A DNA stretch of 64,000 nucleotides from JBDIAG01 sp963835085. Its GTDB lineage: Bacteria; Actinomycetota; Actinomycetes; Actinomycetales; CAWJMD01. Of this stretch, positions 25,172-34,845 are shown piece after piece. Position 1 is the first letter of the stretch. Each line of letters begins with the position of its first letter. The DNA lies in contig CAWIED010000001.1 in NCBI GenBank assembly GCA_963835085.1, positions 3,286,001-3,350,000 of the forward strand, read 5' to 3'. Position numbers and translations under genes: made by a program. The notes below the pieces were generated by a model. It was given only the letters and a program-made list of their open reading frames with translations. It searched no databases and was not told the origin of the DNA.

Positions 25172-26197
25172 TCAACGCCGGGGTAGTCGGGCCAGGCTGG
25201 CGAGATCAGCGCTGGCGCGCCGGCCCACCGCGCGGCCGTCCCGGCGCAGCCATTCCTGCGCGGCCTCGCGGCCCTTCAGCTTGAGCGACTCCAGGAACGG
25301 GCCATGGGCGATCATCCGCGTCTCAGCTGCCAGCTCGCCGAGTGCGGGGCCGGCGTCGAGCAGATGCCAGCGGATCCGGGCCAGACGACGATCGAGCGCC
25401 CCACGCAGCAGTTGGGGCGTGGCGAGCGCGCGCCGCGAGGCTGCCGCCAGCAACTCCGATTCACGGAGGAAGCTGGACGTGAACGCGAACTCCGCCTCTC
25501 GCGCCCTGATCGAATCGCTTGTCTTGGGAATGCCCTCGTGCCGCACCGGACAGATCAGCACCATGAGCACGTCGCGGGCCGGGCCGTAGAGCAAGGGCCA
25601 CAGGGGCGGATTGGCACTGTACCCGCCATCCCAGTACGGCTCATCGTCGACGATCACCGCCTGGTGCATGGCGGGCAGACAGGCTGACGCCAACACGGCG
25701 TCAACACTGAGCACGGTGTTGTCGAAGATCCGGAGCCGGCCGGTGAGGGCATTGGTGGCGGCGATTCCCACCCTGGGGGCCGACGGTGAGCGCAGCAGCT
25801 CGAAGTCGATCGAGCGCTCGAGGATGTCCTTCAACGGGTCCGTCCCGAGCGGATTGAGCTGATACGGCGACAGCGAGCGAGAAAGCCGAACCGCGGCCTT
25901 CGCGGGCGGAATGAGGCTCGGGTCTGTGTCGGTGCCCGCCACCAGCCACCGCGCGGGGCCGGCTTCCCCCACAGCCGACCAGACGTCGTGCAGGACCCGT
26001 CTCGCCGCGGCGGGGCCGCCCTCGGCCAGCCCGGCTGCCAGAGCCACCGAGTTGATGGCACCGGCGCTCGTGCCGGTAATGGCTGTGGCATCGAACCGAC
26101 CGGATTCCAGCAGCCGATCGAGCACGCCCCACGTGAAGGCGCCGTGGGCACCACCGCCCTGCAGGGCCAGGCTCAGAGGGCGCCGCCGCCCAGTCAC
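25172..26197 (-). CDS. Patatin-like phospholipase (RssA/YchK type)
   Basis: The protein has about 341 residues. The oxyanion hole is GGGAHG, the nucleophile serine is in ITGTSAGAINS, and the catalytic aspartate is in DGGYSANPP. These are the three marks of bacterial patatins, serine lipid acyl hydrolases. There is no signal peptide, so it is intracellular. The GTG at 26197 has GAGGTG 7 bp upstream and is preferred to GTG 26206. It probably forms an operon with the small metallopeptidase. Confidence 0.9.
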   Translation of the reverse strand: MTGRRRPLSLALQGGGAHGAFTWGVLDRLLESGRFDATAITGTSAGAINSVALAAGLAEGGPAAARRVLHDVWSAVGEAGPARWLVAGTDTDPSLIPPAKAAVRLSRSLSPYQLNPLGTDPLKDILERSIDFELLRSPSAPRVGIAATNALTGRLRIFDNTVLSVDAVLASACLPAMHQAVIVDDEPYWDGGYSANPPLWPLLYGPARDVLMVLICPVRHEGIPKTSDSIRAREAEFAFTSSFLRESELLAAASRRALATPQLLRGALDRRLARIRWHLLDAGPALGELAAETRMIAHGPFLESLKLKGREAAQEWLRRDGRAVGRRASADLASLARLPRR

Positions 26198-26326
26198 ACC
26201 GATCACACCTCATGCTCGCACCTCGGGCTGCCTGCGCACCGTCTCGCCCCGCCCACCGGAAGGAGAGTCACGACACGGTCGGCAACCACCCGGCCCCGGT
26301 CTCAACGGCGCCTGCGAGTAACCGCT

Positions 26327-26356
26327 TTGGAGAATGGCCCCGCGACCCCCTATGAT
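26327..26356 (+). promoter_or_regulatory. Candidate promoter of the tRNA cluster
   Basis: TTGGAG (26327-26332) and TATGAT (26351-26356) are 18 bp apart and point toward tRNA-Glu, which begins 75 bp downstream. The gap between the patatin gene and the tRNA holds nothing else that I can see. Confidence 0.5.
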
Positions 26357-26431
26357 CTTCAAGTCCTCGACGGATCGCGCCTGACGGTCGTGGGCGGTGG
26401 TTGTCAGTCAAGGACAAGTCAGTCATGACGG

Positions 26432-26504
26432 GCCCCCATCGTCTAGCGGCCTAGGACACCGCCCTTTCAAGGCGGCAGCGCCGGTTCGAATCCGGTTGGG
26501 GGTA
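26432..26504 (+). tRNA. tRNA-Glu (TTC)
   Basis: The 73-nt cloverleaf has acceptor GCCCCCA/TGGGGGT and anticodon TTC within CCTTTCAAG. The T-arm is GGTTCGAATCC. Discriminator base A is at 26504; CCA is not encoded. It is the first of three clustered tRNA genes. Confidence 0.95.
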
Positions 26505-26544
26505 CGCACGACCCTTGTGTAGATGCAAGGCTGTGTACACGCAA

Positions 26545-26618
26545 GGCCCTGTAGCGCAGTTGGTTAGCGCGCCGCCCTGTCACGGCGGAGGTCGCGGGTT
26601 CGAGTCCCGTCAGGGTCG
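26545..26618 (+). tRNA. tRNA-Asp (GTC)
   Basis: The 74-nt cloverleaf has acceptor GGCCCTG/CAGGGTC (one G-T pair), the D-loop AGCGCAGTTGGTTAGCGC and anticodon GTC in CCTGTCACG. The T-arm is GGGTTCGAGTCCC, and the discriminator is G at 26618. Confidence 0.95.
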
Positions 26619-26645
26619 CTCGTCGGACGGAGTCTCGTCCGGCTC

Positions 26646-26718
26646 GGCCAGATAGCTCAGTTGGTAGAGCGTCCGACTGAAAATCGGAAGGTCAGCGGTT
26701 CGACCCCGCTTCTGGCCA
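26646..26718 (+). tRNA. tRNA-Phe (GAA)
   Basis: The 73-nt cloverleaf has acceptor GGCCAGA/TCTGGCC and anticodon GAA in ACTGAAAAT. The T-arm is GCGGTTCGACCCCGC. The next bases happen to read CCA (26719-26721), which may be an encoded tail. Confidence 0.95.
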
Positions 26719-26727
26719 CCACCCTCG

Positions 26728-26767
26728 AACCGCAGGTCACACCCGATGTGACCTGCGGTTTCTTGTT
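26728..26767 (+). terminator. Terminator of the tRNA cluster
   Basis: AACCGCAGGTCAC (26728-26740) pairs with GTGACCTGCGGTT (26748-26760), a perfect 13-bp stem with a 7-nt loop, followed by TCTTGTT. It lies 10 nt after tRNA-Phe. Confidence 0.85.
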
Positions 26768-26952
26768 GGGCCGTCGGTCTCGGTGTGCCGGGAAACAGGG
26801 AGCGCTTCACTCCTCCTCCGGGCCATGCGGCTCGTACTGCAGGTACTTCATCGTCCCTCCCCGCCTCACTGCCTCAGCCCGGGAGTCGGATACGACCCGG
26901 GCGCGGCCTCGCCAAGAAGAACCTGGGCGAAATGCGGCCGGTGGCGGCCGAG

Positions 26953-27049
26953 GTAGCGCAATCTCGACTACATCGAGAATGCGTCAGCGTCCGCGGTGAG
27001 CACGCCGAGGATGGGGTTCACCTTCTGGATGTGGTCGAGATTGCGCTAC
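26953..27049. repeat. Long inverted repeat C (97 nt, 22-bp arms)
   Basis: Arms 26953-26974 and 27028-27049 pair over 22 bp with a single G-T wobble, enclosing 53 nt. The interior contains TGAGCAC at nucleotides 45-51 of the element, nearly the offset of TGAGCAC in the reverse-strand form of elements A and B (41-47 and 42-48). Outside that heptamer the sequence differs. It lies in the 536-bp gap 26761-27296 between the tRNA terminator and the kinase, where no gene is evident. Confidence 0.6.
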
Positions 27050-27296
27050 GTGTCGGCACCCACTACGCATGGCGATTCCTGCCTTCGGGATGAGGCGGCC
27101 GGCGAAAGCCCTTAACCGACCAGGCAGGGCGAGATCGCCTAGGCCTTGCCGGCTAGCGAGCAACTCCTCCCCGGCGCAGCCTGATGCGGGAATAAGGTGC
27201 TCTTCAGTGGGGCCTCCGCATCTCGGCTCGGGTTTCCAAGACGCCCGCTCGGGATCCCCACTGGTCTGCCTGACCCGTTTAGTTGAAGGTCTGGGG

Positions 27297-29066
27297 GTGG
27301 GGAGCCTGATCTACGTCCGCCGGAGCGCCGCCACCGGGGTCATCCGGGCCGGGCGGGATCTGTGGCTGGTCCTCGCGACGCTCACCCCCACCTTTGCCGT
27401 CTTGGCCGGAGTCGGGCTGCTGGCCCTGTTCCGCGACAGTCCCATCGTGGGTGCGGCCACAACCGCATTGGCCGTCAGCCTGTTCGCCATCGGCATCGTC
27501 CTCCTCGCCGAGCCCGGGCAGGCGCGCACTGGTGTCGCCATGATCTTCGCGGCCGTCCTCCTCGTGGCGAGCTGGGCGAACGAGTGGCAGGTGGGCCCGC
27601 TCCCGCTCTTGTCGCAGGTCGTCGGGCCGACCTGGTTTGTGGCCGCAGGGTGGGCTCTCTACCGATATCCGGACGAGGCCACGGCAAGGGGGGATCGATG
27701 GATCTTCGGCGTCATGCTGGCCTGGGTCGTGGTGACGCCGTGGCTGACGACGGTTGTCTCCCTGCCCGAGTGGTACGGCTTCGCGCCCGGTGCGTGGTGG
27801 CCAACTCTGTGGCCCAATCTGCACGCCCTGATCCTCATCCAAGACGTCGCCAACGTGGGCAATGTGGTTTTGCTCGTGCTCTACGCCCTTGTCTGGGCGG
27901 GAAAGCTTGCTCGCAGCAAGCCCGGACTGCGCCGGCTGAAGGCACCCACGGGCGTGGCCGCCATCTTTGCAGGCGCTCTGGTCTCGCTGGTTCCCATCGG
28001 CTCTTTGCTGGGGTTTGGGGACCCAGAGATGAATGTCGTCTACGCCGTCTCAGCCCTGGGGACGCTGGCTGTGCCCACGGCCTTTCTCGTCTGCGTCCTG
28101 CGCCGGTTGCTGGCTCGCGCGGCGGTGGCCGAACTGGTCCTGCACCTGCACGCGCGGCCAACGCCAGACGAGGTCGTCCACGTCCTGCGGCAGGCGTTGA
28201 AAGACCCGTCGGCGCAGATCGCCTACTGGTCTGCCGCCGATAGCGTCTACCTGCTGCCCACCTGGGAGCCGCTGGCGTCTACCCCGGATGCCCGCACCCT
28301 CGTGGTCGACGTCGCCGCATCCGACGGCAAGCCCTTGGCGCGGGTAAGGACCGACCCGCTGATCGTCCGGGACGGCGAACTGGTGGCGGCTACGGTGGCC
28401 GCCTTCAGCCTGAGCCTGGAGAACGCCTTGTTGTTGGCCACCACCCAGGCCCAGCTCCGCGAGTTGCAGGCCGCGAGCGCCCGCACGGTCCAGGCGGCCG
28501 ACGCCGAGCGTCGCCGGATCGAGCAGAACCTGCACGACGGGGCCCAGCAGAAGTTCCTGGCCCTCGGGCTGCAGATCGCCACAGCCGAGGCCACCATGAC
28601 CGACCCGTCCGGCAGGCAGGCGCTCGGCGTGATGCGCAGTCAACTCCAGGATGCTTTGGCCGACCTACGCGAGCTGGCGCAGGGGCTCAATCCCCCGGCG
28701 CTGCGCCTCGGGCTCGCCGCAGCCGTACACGACGCCACCAGGCATTATCCCTTCGACGTCGAACTGCAGCTCCCGGCCGAGAAGTTGCCCGAGACCACGT
28801 CCTTGACCGCCTATTACGCGATCTGCGAGGCGGTGGCCAACGCGGCCAAGCACGCCTCGGCAACTCGCGTGAGCGTCTGCGGTTCAGTGGACGACGGGCA
28901 CCTGAGCGTGCTCATCGTCGACGACGGTCGCGGCGGGGCACACGTCGGTACCGGCCGGGGTCTGGACGGCATTGTCGCCCGCGTGACGGCCCTCGGCGGC
29001 ATCAGCCATCTGCACAGCCCACCGGGAGTGGGGACGACACTAAGACTGAGGATCCCATGCGTGTAG
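27297..29066 (+). CDS. Membrane sensor histidine kinase (HisKA_3)
   Basis: The protein has 589 residues. The first 270 or so contain about eight hydrophobic segments. A GAF-like linker (PDEVVHVLRQALKDPSAQIAYW) follows. The phospho-acceptor histidine is in RRRIEQNLHDGAQQKFLALGLQI near residue 414. The ATPase N-box is YAICEAVANAAKHASA with DDGRGGA downstream. The GTG at 27297 is preferred because GAAGG lies 7 bp upstream; the open frame back to 27069 looks non-coding. It overlaps the response regulator by 10 bp, so the two are translationally coupled. Confidence 0.88.
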   Translation: MGSLIYVRRSAATGVIRAGRDLWLVLATLTPTFAVLAGVGLLALFRDSPIVGAATTALAVSLFAIGIVLLAEPGQARTGVAMIFAAVLLVASWANEWQVGPLPLLSQVVGPTWFVAAGWALYRYPDEATARGDRWIFGVMLAWVVVTPWLTTVVSLPEWYGFAPGAWWPTLWPNLHALILIQDVANVGNVVLLVLYALVWAGKLARSKPGLRRLKAPTGVAAIFAGALVSLVPIGSLLGFGDPEMNVVYAVSALGTLAVPTAFLVCVLRRLLARAAVAELVLHLHARPTPDEVVHVLRQALKDPSAQIAYWSAADSVYLLPTWEPLASTPDARTLVVDVAASDGKPLARVRTDPLIVRDGELVAATVAAFSLSLENALLLATTQAQLRELQAASARTVQAADAERRRIEQNLHDGAQQKFLALGLQIATAEATMTDPSGRQALGVMRSQLQDALADLRELAQGLNPPALRLGLAAAVHDATRHYPFDVELQLPAEKLPETTSLTAYYAICEAVANAAKHASATRVSVCGSVDDGHLSVLIVDDGRGGAHVGTGRGLDGIVARVTALGGISHLHSPPGVGTTLRLRIPCV

Positions 29067-29707
29067 CCATCGCCGAAGACAACATCTTCTACCGCACCGG
29101 GCTGGTGCAGCTGCTCGAGGTCGCGGACGCCACCGTCCTGCACGCTTGCGCGTCTGGCCAGGAGTTGCTCACTTACCTGGCGGAGGGAGATCTGCCCGAC
29201 GTCGCCCTGCTCGACAACCGGATGGGCGGCCGCGAGGACGAGGGGCTGGAGACGGCATTGGTGATCCGCCGGACGTATCCGGACGTCGGGGTCCTCCTCC
29301 TGTCCGCCTATCGCGAACCCAGCTACGCCGAACGCCTCTTCGCCGACGGCGCCGCAGGCAAGGGCTACCTGCTCAAAGACAACCTCAACAATGTGGCCGA
29401 ACTGAAGGAGGCCCTCAATCGCGTGCACCGCGGCCAGACCTACAGCGACGCCACGATCGTCGACGACCTGATCGCCCGGCAACGCACCAGCCGGCTCCAC
29501 GACAGGCTCACCGCACGAGAGGTGCAGATCCTCACGCACCTCGCCCGCGGGTTGTCCAACGGCGCCATCGCCACCGCCGCGCACACCACCACGGGGGCGA
29601 TCGAGGCAGCCGTCTCCACGATCTACAGCAAGCTCGACATCTCTGACGCCCCCGACTACAACCGCCGCGTCCTGGCCGTCATCCGTTGGCTCGACAACAC
29701 CGGCTGA
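29057..29707 (+). CDS. LuxR/NarL-type response regulator
   Basis: The protein has 216 residues. The receiver begins MRVAIAEDNIFYRTGLV, with the phospho-acceptor aspartate in VALLDNRMGG and the lysine in GYLLKDNLNN. The HTH is LTAREVQILTHLARGLSNGAIATAAHTTTGAIEAAVSTIYSKLDI. It is the partner of the overlapping kinase. The ABC exporter that starts 363 bp downstream is the most likely target. Confidence 0.92.
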   Translation: MRVAIAEDNIFYRTGLVQLLEVADATVLHACASGQELLTYLAEGDLPDVALLDNRMGGREDEGLETALVIRRTYPDVGVLLLSAYREPSYAERLFADGAAGKGYLLKDNLNNVAELKEALNRVHRGQTYSDATIVDDLIARQRTSRLHDRLTAREVQILTHLARGLSNGAIATAAHTTTGAIEAAVSTIYSKLDISDAPDYNRRVLAVIRWLDNTG

Positions 29708-30069
29708 GTCCCCGCTGCCTCAGGACCCGCACTCGCCGCGAACTCGGAAACCTGAGGTTCTGGCCTAAGAACACTCGCTAAGCCGGCCCAGAGATCAGGG
29801 TCGTCCGGTCGACGTAGAAAACCGATACTTGGGCTCGTCGTCGGCACCCGCCTGGGCTCGAACCCATCGGTGCGTCGAGCCGATCACCTGCCGAGCCCAC
29901 ACGGCTTCGCCAGTACACCGCCGGGACCGTGGAGGGGACGCGTCCGGGCTGGGTGCTGTCGATGGTTGTGGGCGCCGGATTGTGGGCAGAGTTCCCCTGA
30001 CAAACGTCACCCCGCAGAAATGACGCAACACCGCGGTGCCGGGGGGCGCCGGCAGACAGACTCCTTGTC
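29708..30069. other. Intergenic control region ahead of the ABC exporter
   Basis: The 362-bp gap contains the short palindrome TGAC-AAAC-GTCA (29998-30009), 61 bp before the ABC start codon. Such dyads can be NarL-type regulator sites, so the regulator encoded just upstream may bind here. There is no good ribosome site before the ATG at 30070. Nothing else is evident. Confidence 0.35.
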
Positions 30070-30996
<927 letters not shown>

Positions 30997-31040
30997 TCTT
31001 TCGGCCAACGTTCACCCCTCAAACTTTCTTGGAGTCAACC

Positions 31041-31847
31041 GTGAGCACCATCAGCCTGGCCGACCGACCGGCCCCAGCCCTCGGCGGCCTCAACGCCACC
31101 GTCCTGAAGATCGAGTTGCGCAGACTACTGCGCAACCGCCGGACCCTGATCTTCACGATGATCTTTCCGGTGGTCATGTTCCTGCTCGTCAACAGCAGCG
31201 TGCCCGATCAGCCGTTGTTCCGCGGCGCCGTGGCGAACGTCGCCGCCTACGTCATGGTCAGCATGGCCCTCTACGGAGCGGCGATGGCCTCCACCTCGGG
31301 CGGGGCGTCGGTCTCCATCGAACGCGCCAGCGGCTGGAGCCGGCAACTGCGACTGACCCCGCTGAACCCGCTCGCCTACATCATGCTCAAGGTGCTGGTG
31401 TCGGTGATTCTGGGCGGCCTGTCCTTGGGCGCCACGTTCCTCGTGGGCAACTTCGTCGGTCACGCCCACATGAGCACCACAGCCTGGGTGCAGGCGGGAG
31501 CCATCATCCTCGTCGGATCGCTCGTCTTCGCCGCCTTCGGGCTCTTTATGGGGTATCTCATTCCGAGCGCCAACGTGATGCAGATCCTTGGCCCGATGAT
31601 GGCTGTGCTCGGCTTCCTCGGCGGGCTCTTCCAGGGTCCGGTGGACACCGGCACCGTGATCGGCAAGATCCAGTCGTTCACCCCGATCTACGGCCTCGCT
31701 CAGATCGCCCACTGGCCGCTGACCCGCACCTCCACCGGCGACCTCGCGGCCTTCGACTGGTGGTGGGTCGTGAACCTCGCCGTCTGGGGAACGATCTTCG
31801 TGGCCGGCGCCGTGTGGCGGTTCCGCAAGGACACCGCACGGGTCTGA
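31041..31847 (+). CDS. ABC-2 type permease
   Basis: The protein has 268 residues and six hydrophobic helices (MIFPVVMFLLVNSSV; AGAIILVGSLVFAAFGLFMGYLIP). It forms the membrane part of the exporter with the preceding ATPase. The GTG at 31041 has GGAG 6 bp upstream, which decides against the TTG at 31029. A strong hairpin follows at 31893. Confidence 0.88.
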   Translation: MSTISLADRPAPALGGLNATVLKIELRRLLRNRRTLIFTMIFPVVMFLLVNSSVPDQPLFRGAVANVAAYVMVSMALYGAAMASTSGGASVSIERASGWSRQLRLTPLNPLAYIMLKVLVSVILGGLSLGATFLVGNFVGHAHMSTTAWVQAGAIILVGSLVFAAFGLFMGYLIPSANVMQILGPMMAVLGFLGGLFQGPVDTGTVIGKIQSFTPIYGLAQIAHWPLTRTSTGDLAAFDWWWVVNLAVWGTIFVAGAVWRFRKDTARV

Positions 31848-31892
31848 CCTGGGACACGGACCTGCGCGGGGCACAGTCTGGACACGACGAAA

Positions 31893-31919
31893 GCGGGAGG
31901 CCGATACCTGGCCTCCCGC
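31893..31919. terminator. Terminator between ABC exporter and dctA
   Basis: GCGGGAGGCC (31893-31902) and GGCCTCCCGC (31910-31919) form a perfect 10-bp stem with a 7-nt loop. Flanking CGACGA/TCGTCG can extend it. It lies between convergent genes and may act in both directions. Confidence 0.75.
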
Positions 31920-31958
31920 CTCGTCGAAGCCGCGCGAACGGGTCCTAGCCCGCCGGGT

Positions 31959-33338
31959 TCATACCGACGAGCCAACGGGGATGGGCGCTGAGCTGACCAC
32001 TGCCTTGACAGGGTGGTCTGTTGCGAAGGTGCGTTCCATCTTCGCGTAGTCGAGCTGGTTCTCCCATTTGGCGACCACGAAGGTCGCCACACAGTTGCCT
32101 AGCAGATTGACGGCCACGCGCATGGAATCCATGATCCGGTCGGCGCCGAGCAGCAGGGCGACACCCGCAACCGGGAAGATCCCGAGAGCTCCCGCCGTGG
32201 CCGAGAGTGCGAGGAACGATGAACCAGGCACACCGGCCATGCCCTTGGACGTGAGCAGCAGCACGCCCAGCGCCGCCAGCTGCTGGCCGAGGTCGAGATG
32301 AACTCCGAAAGCCTGCGACAGGAACACCAGCGAGATCGACAGGTAGATCGCCGCGCCGTCGAGGTTGAACGAATACCCGGTGGGCATCACCAGCCCGGCG
32401 ACGGCACGGGAAGCGCCGGCGTCGGTCAGCTTGGTGATCATCCGGGGCAGCACCGACTCGGTCGAGGCCGTACCGAGGGCGAGGCTGAACTCCGCGCGGG
32501 AATACCGCACGAACTTCCACAGCGGCACGCGAGCGACGAACCACGCGATGGTGAACAGCACCCCGATGAACAGCACGGCAGCCCCATAGCAGGCGGCGAT
32601 GAGCTTGACGTACGTGCCGAGCGTCGCGATGCCGTACTGGCCGATGACGAACGCCATCGCGCCGAAGGTGCCGATCGGCGCAAGCCGCATGATCCAGCCC
32701 ATGATCTTGAAGATGATCGCGAGGAACGACTCCATCACATCGAGCAGTGGCCGCACCTTCTCCTGCCCGATGACGACCACCGCAGCGCCGACGAAGACCG
32801 AGAAGAAGAGCACCTGCAGCAGCGCGTTCTGGGCGAACGCATCGATGACGCTGGTCGGGATGACGTTGAGGATGAAGGTCGCGGCGTCCGTCGGCTCGGC
32901 GCCGCCGGTCTGGGCGTCCATCGCCTTGACGTCGAGGGTCGCAGGGTTGATGTGCAATCCGGCCCCTGGCTGGACGATGTTGCCGACGAGCAGCCCGAAG
33001 AGCAGCGCGAACGTCGTTACGGAGAGGAAGTAGATCAGGGCCTTTGCGCCGACCCGGCCGACCGCCTTGACATCGCCCATGTGCGCGATGCCGGTGATGA
33101 TGACCAGGAAGATCAGCGGCGCGATGATCATCTTGATCAGCCGAATGAAGCCGTCGCCCAACGGCTTCAGCGACGAGCCGAGCCCGGGGAAGAGCACCCC
33201 GACGGTGACTCCCAAGACAATCGCCACGACGATCTGGAAGAAGAGGGACTTGTACAAGGGCTGTTTCAGTTGCAAGGTCTCCGGTGCTGCCGGAACCTCC
33301 TCGAAGAGACCCTCGGAAACCGGTGTGTGTGGCGCCAT
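31959..33338 (-). CDS. Dicarboxylate/amino acid:cation symporter (DctA family)
   Basis: The protein has 459 residues with the eight-helix plus two-hairpin architecture of the glutamate transporter fold. Motifs are FIRLIKMIIAPLIFLVIITGIA, the serine-rich ALGTASTESVLP, and MPTGYSFNLDGAAIYLS. The sequence is closest to DctA, which takes up succinate, fumarate and malate with protons or sodium. The ATG at 33338 has AGGAGG 8 bp upstream. The divergent kinase/regulator pair next to it recalls dicarboxylate-sensing systems, although the kinase is not of the DctB type. Confidence 0.9.
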   Translation of the reverse strand: MAPHTPVSEGLFEEVPAAPETLQLKQPLYKSLFFQIVVAIVLGVTVGVLFPGLGSSLKPLGDGFIRLIKMIIAPLIFLVIITGIAHMGDVKAVGRVGAKALIYFLSVTTFALLFGLLVGNIVQPGAGLHINPATLDVKAMDAQTGGAEPTDAATFILNVIPTSVIDAFAQNALLQVLFFSVFVGAAVVVIGQEKVRPLLDVMESFLAIIFKIMGWIMRLAPIGTFGAMAFVIGQYGIATLGTYVKLIAACYGAAVLFIGVLFTIAWFVARVPLWKFVRYSRAEFSLALGTASTESVLPRMITKLTDAGASRAVAGLVMPTGYSFNLDGAAIYLSISLVFLSQAFGVHLDLGQQLAALGVLLLTSKGMAGVPGSSFLALSATAGALGIFPVAGVALLLGADRIMDSMRVAVNLLGNCVATFVVAKWENQLDYAKMERTFATDHPVKAVVSSAPIPVGSSV

Positions 33339-33521
33339 GAGCTCGTCCTCCTGTTCACTTGCTGAGAATGGTTGGGACGAGTCAGACGGCTCTGCGTTTC
33401 TTGAGCCATGGCCCACCGTTACGGGCGGGTTAACTCTCGGATATATCTGGCGGGCCCGATCATGAGGCGCGAGCCCAGTGGCCCTATTGGCGATTCACCG
33501 TCGGATTGCCACACTGGTCGG

Positions 33522-34820
33522 GTGAGCTTCTGGAGCTGGTCGACTCCCCAAGGCGAGAACCTGCTCGGGCCGCACCTGCGTTCGCGCCTTGATTTCATCG
33601 CCGACCTACGCTCGCGCATCTTGTTCCTGTTCGTCGCCGGCATCTGGCTGGTCTTCCTGGTTCGTCCCGTGCAAGAGGCCTGGGCAGCTACCGGGGTGAG
33701 GAAGTATCTCGGCACCACGGTGATCCTCGCCTTCGCGATCTGTTATCTATGGCACTTCCAGAGATCGCGGCGGTTCGCCTGGTCGGGCCATTGCCCGCCG
33801 GCCTCGTCGGGACGCGGCGGGCGGCTGGCACGTTGGGGTCTGCTGTTGGTCTTGGCGGTGGTCAGTACCCTGCTGACGGGTCAAGATGCCGCGGGCACGA
33901 TGAGTGTCTTCCTCGGCGTGGCGGCGTTGTGGACGTTCCGCATGCCGGTGGCGCTGCCCGTGGCGGCCGTGCTGGCGACCGGCTACTACGTGGCAACCCT
34001 CAAGGTGTCGGGGTGGCAGCCGGACGCGTCCACCTCCGTCAGCATGGCGCTGTCGATCCTGGCTGTGATGGGCGGCATCCTGTCCGCCCGTAGGGGGGCG
34101 GCGCTGTCGGCGGCACGGCAGGAGAACGCGTTGCTGGCCATCGAGGAGGAGCGCAACCGGGTAGCGCGCGACGTGCACGACATCCTCGGCCACACCCTCA
34201 CCGTGATCCGGGTCAAGGCCGAGTTGGCGGCTGCGCTCATCGACGTCTCACCCGAGCGGGCCAAGGCCGAGGTGCTGGCGTTGGAGGAACTGTCCCGCGA
34301 GGCGTTGTCCGATGTGCGAAGGGCAGTTGAAGGCTTCCGAGAGATCTCACTGCCTGGCGAGCTCGCCCGGGCCCGGAGGGCGCTAGCCGCCGCCGACATC
34401 ACGGCGTCGGTGCCCGGGAGCGTCGACGAGGTGCCGGCCGACCTGCGCGAGCTGTACGCCTGGGCTGTGCGCGAGGCAACGACGAACGTGGTGCGGCACA
34501 GCGCTGCGAGCGCCTGCTCGATCTCCTTCGATCACAGTGGGCTCACCATCTCCGACAACGGTCGCGGCGCCGACCCGGATCGGGCGCGCCAGGGTTTGGT
34601 AGGGCTGCGCGAGCGGGCCCACGCAGGCGGTGCCGTGGTGATCACTCGCTCGCTGGACCCTGGTTTCGAGCTGACCGTGCGACCGACTCGACCGGCCTCG
34701 CCACGACCTGCCCCGCAATCCCGCGGGGTCAACGTCGTGAAGTCCGGCTCGACGGCTCGGACCGCAGCCGGCGGCACTCAGGCAGCGGGCACGAGGCCTG
34801 CTGGGAATCCCGCTTCATAG
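33522..34820 (+). CDS. DesK-type sensor histidine kinase
   Basis: The protein has about 432 residues. Five or six membrane helices span residues 25-185 (RILFLFVAGIWLVFLV; VLAVVSTLLTG). The phospho-acceptor histidine is in EERNRVARDVHDILGHTLTVIRVKAELA near residue 219. The ATPase domain has AVREATTNVVRHSAA and DNGRGAD with a GLVGLRERA loop. The GTG at 33522 is my start. The stop codon lies in a 16-bp tandem duplication that also precedes the regulator. It is divergent from dctA. Confidence 0.88.
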   Translation: MSFWSWSTPQGENLLGPHLRSRLDFIADLRSRILFLFVAGIWLVFLVRPVQEAWAATGVRKYLGTTVILAFAICYLWHFQRSRRFAWSGHCPPASSGRGGRLARWGLLLVLAVVSTLLTGQDAAGTMSVFLGVAALWTFRMPVALPVAAVLATGYYVATLKVSGWQPDASTSVSMALSILAVMGGILSARRGAALSAARQENALLAIEEERNRVARDVHDILGHTLTVIRVKAELAAALIDVSPERAKAEVLALEELSREALSDVRRAVEGFREISLPGELARARRALAAADITASVPGSVDEVPADLRELYAWAVREATTNVVRHSAASACSISFDHSGLTISDNGRGADPDRARQGLVGLRERAHAGGAVVITRSLDPGFELTVRPTRPASPRPAPQSRGVNVVKSGSTARTAAGGTQAAGTRPAGNPAS

Positions 34821-34845
34821 CGTGTCCTGTTCATAGAGTGTCCTG
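34814..34845 (+). repeat. 16-bp tandem duplication at the kinase/regulator junction
   Basis: TTCATAGCGTGTCCTG (34814-34829) is followed directly by TTCATAGAGTGTCCTG (34830-34845), and the regulator's GTG is the next base. The first copy holds the kinase's TAG stop and the second provides another TAG. The duplication sets the intergenic distance and may affect translational coupling. Confidence 0.85.

Noticed and set aside
26432..26718. tRNA cluster as an integration site
   Set aside because: No integrase, no repeated tRNA 3' end and no phage genes downstream.
27069..27296. N-terminal extension of the kinase back to 27069
   Set aside because: The residues are arginine/proline-rich and not membrane-like, and a good ribosome site marks GTG 27297.
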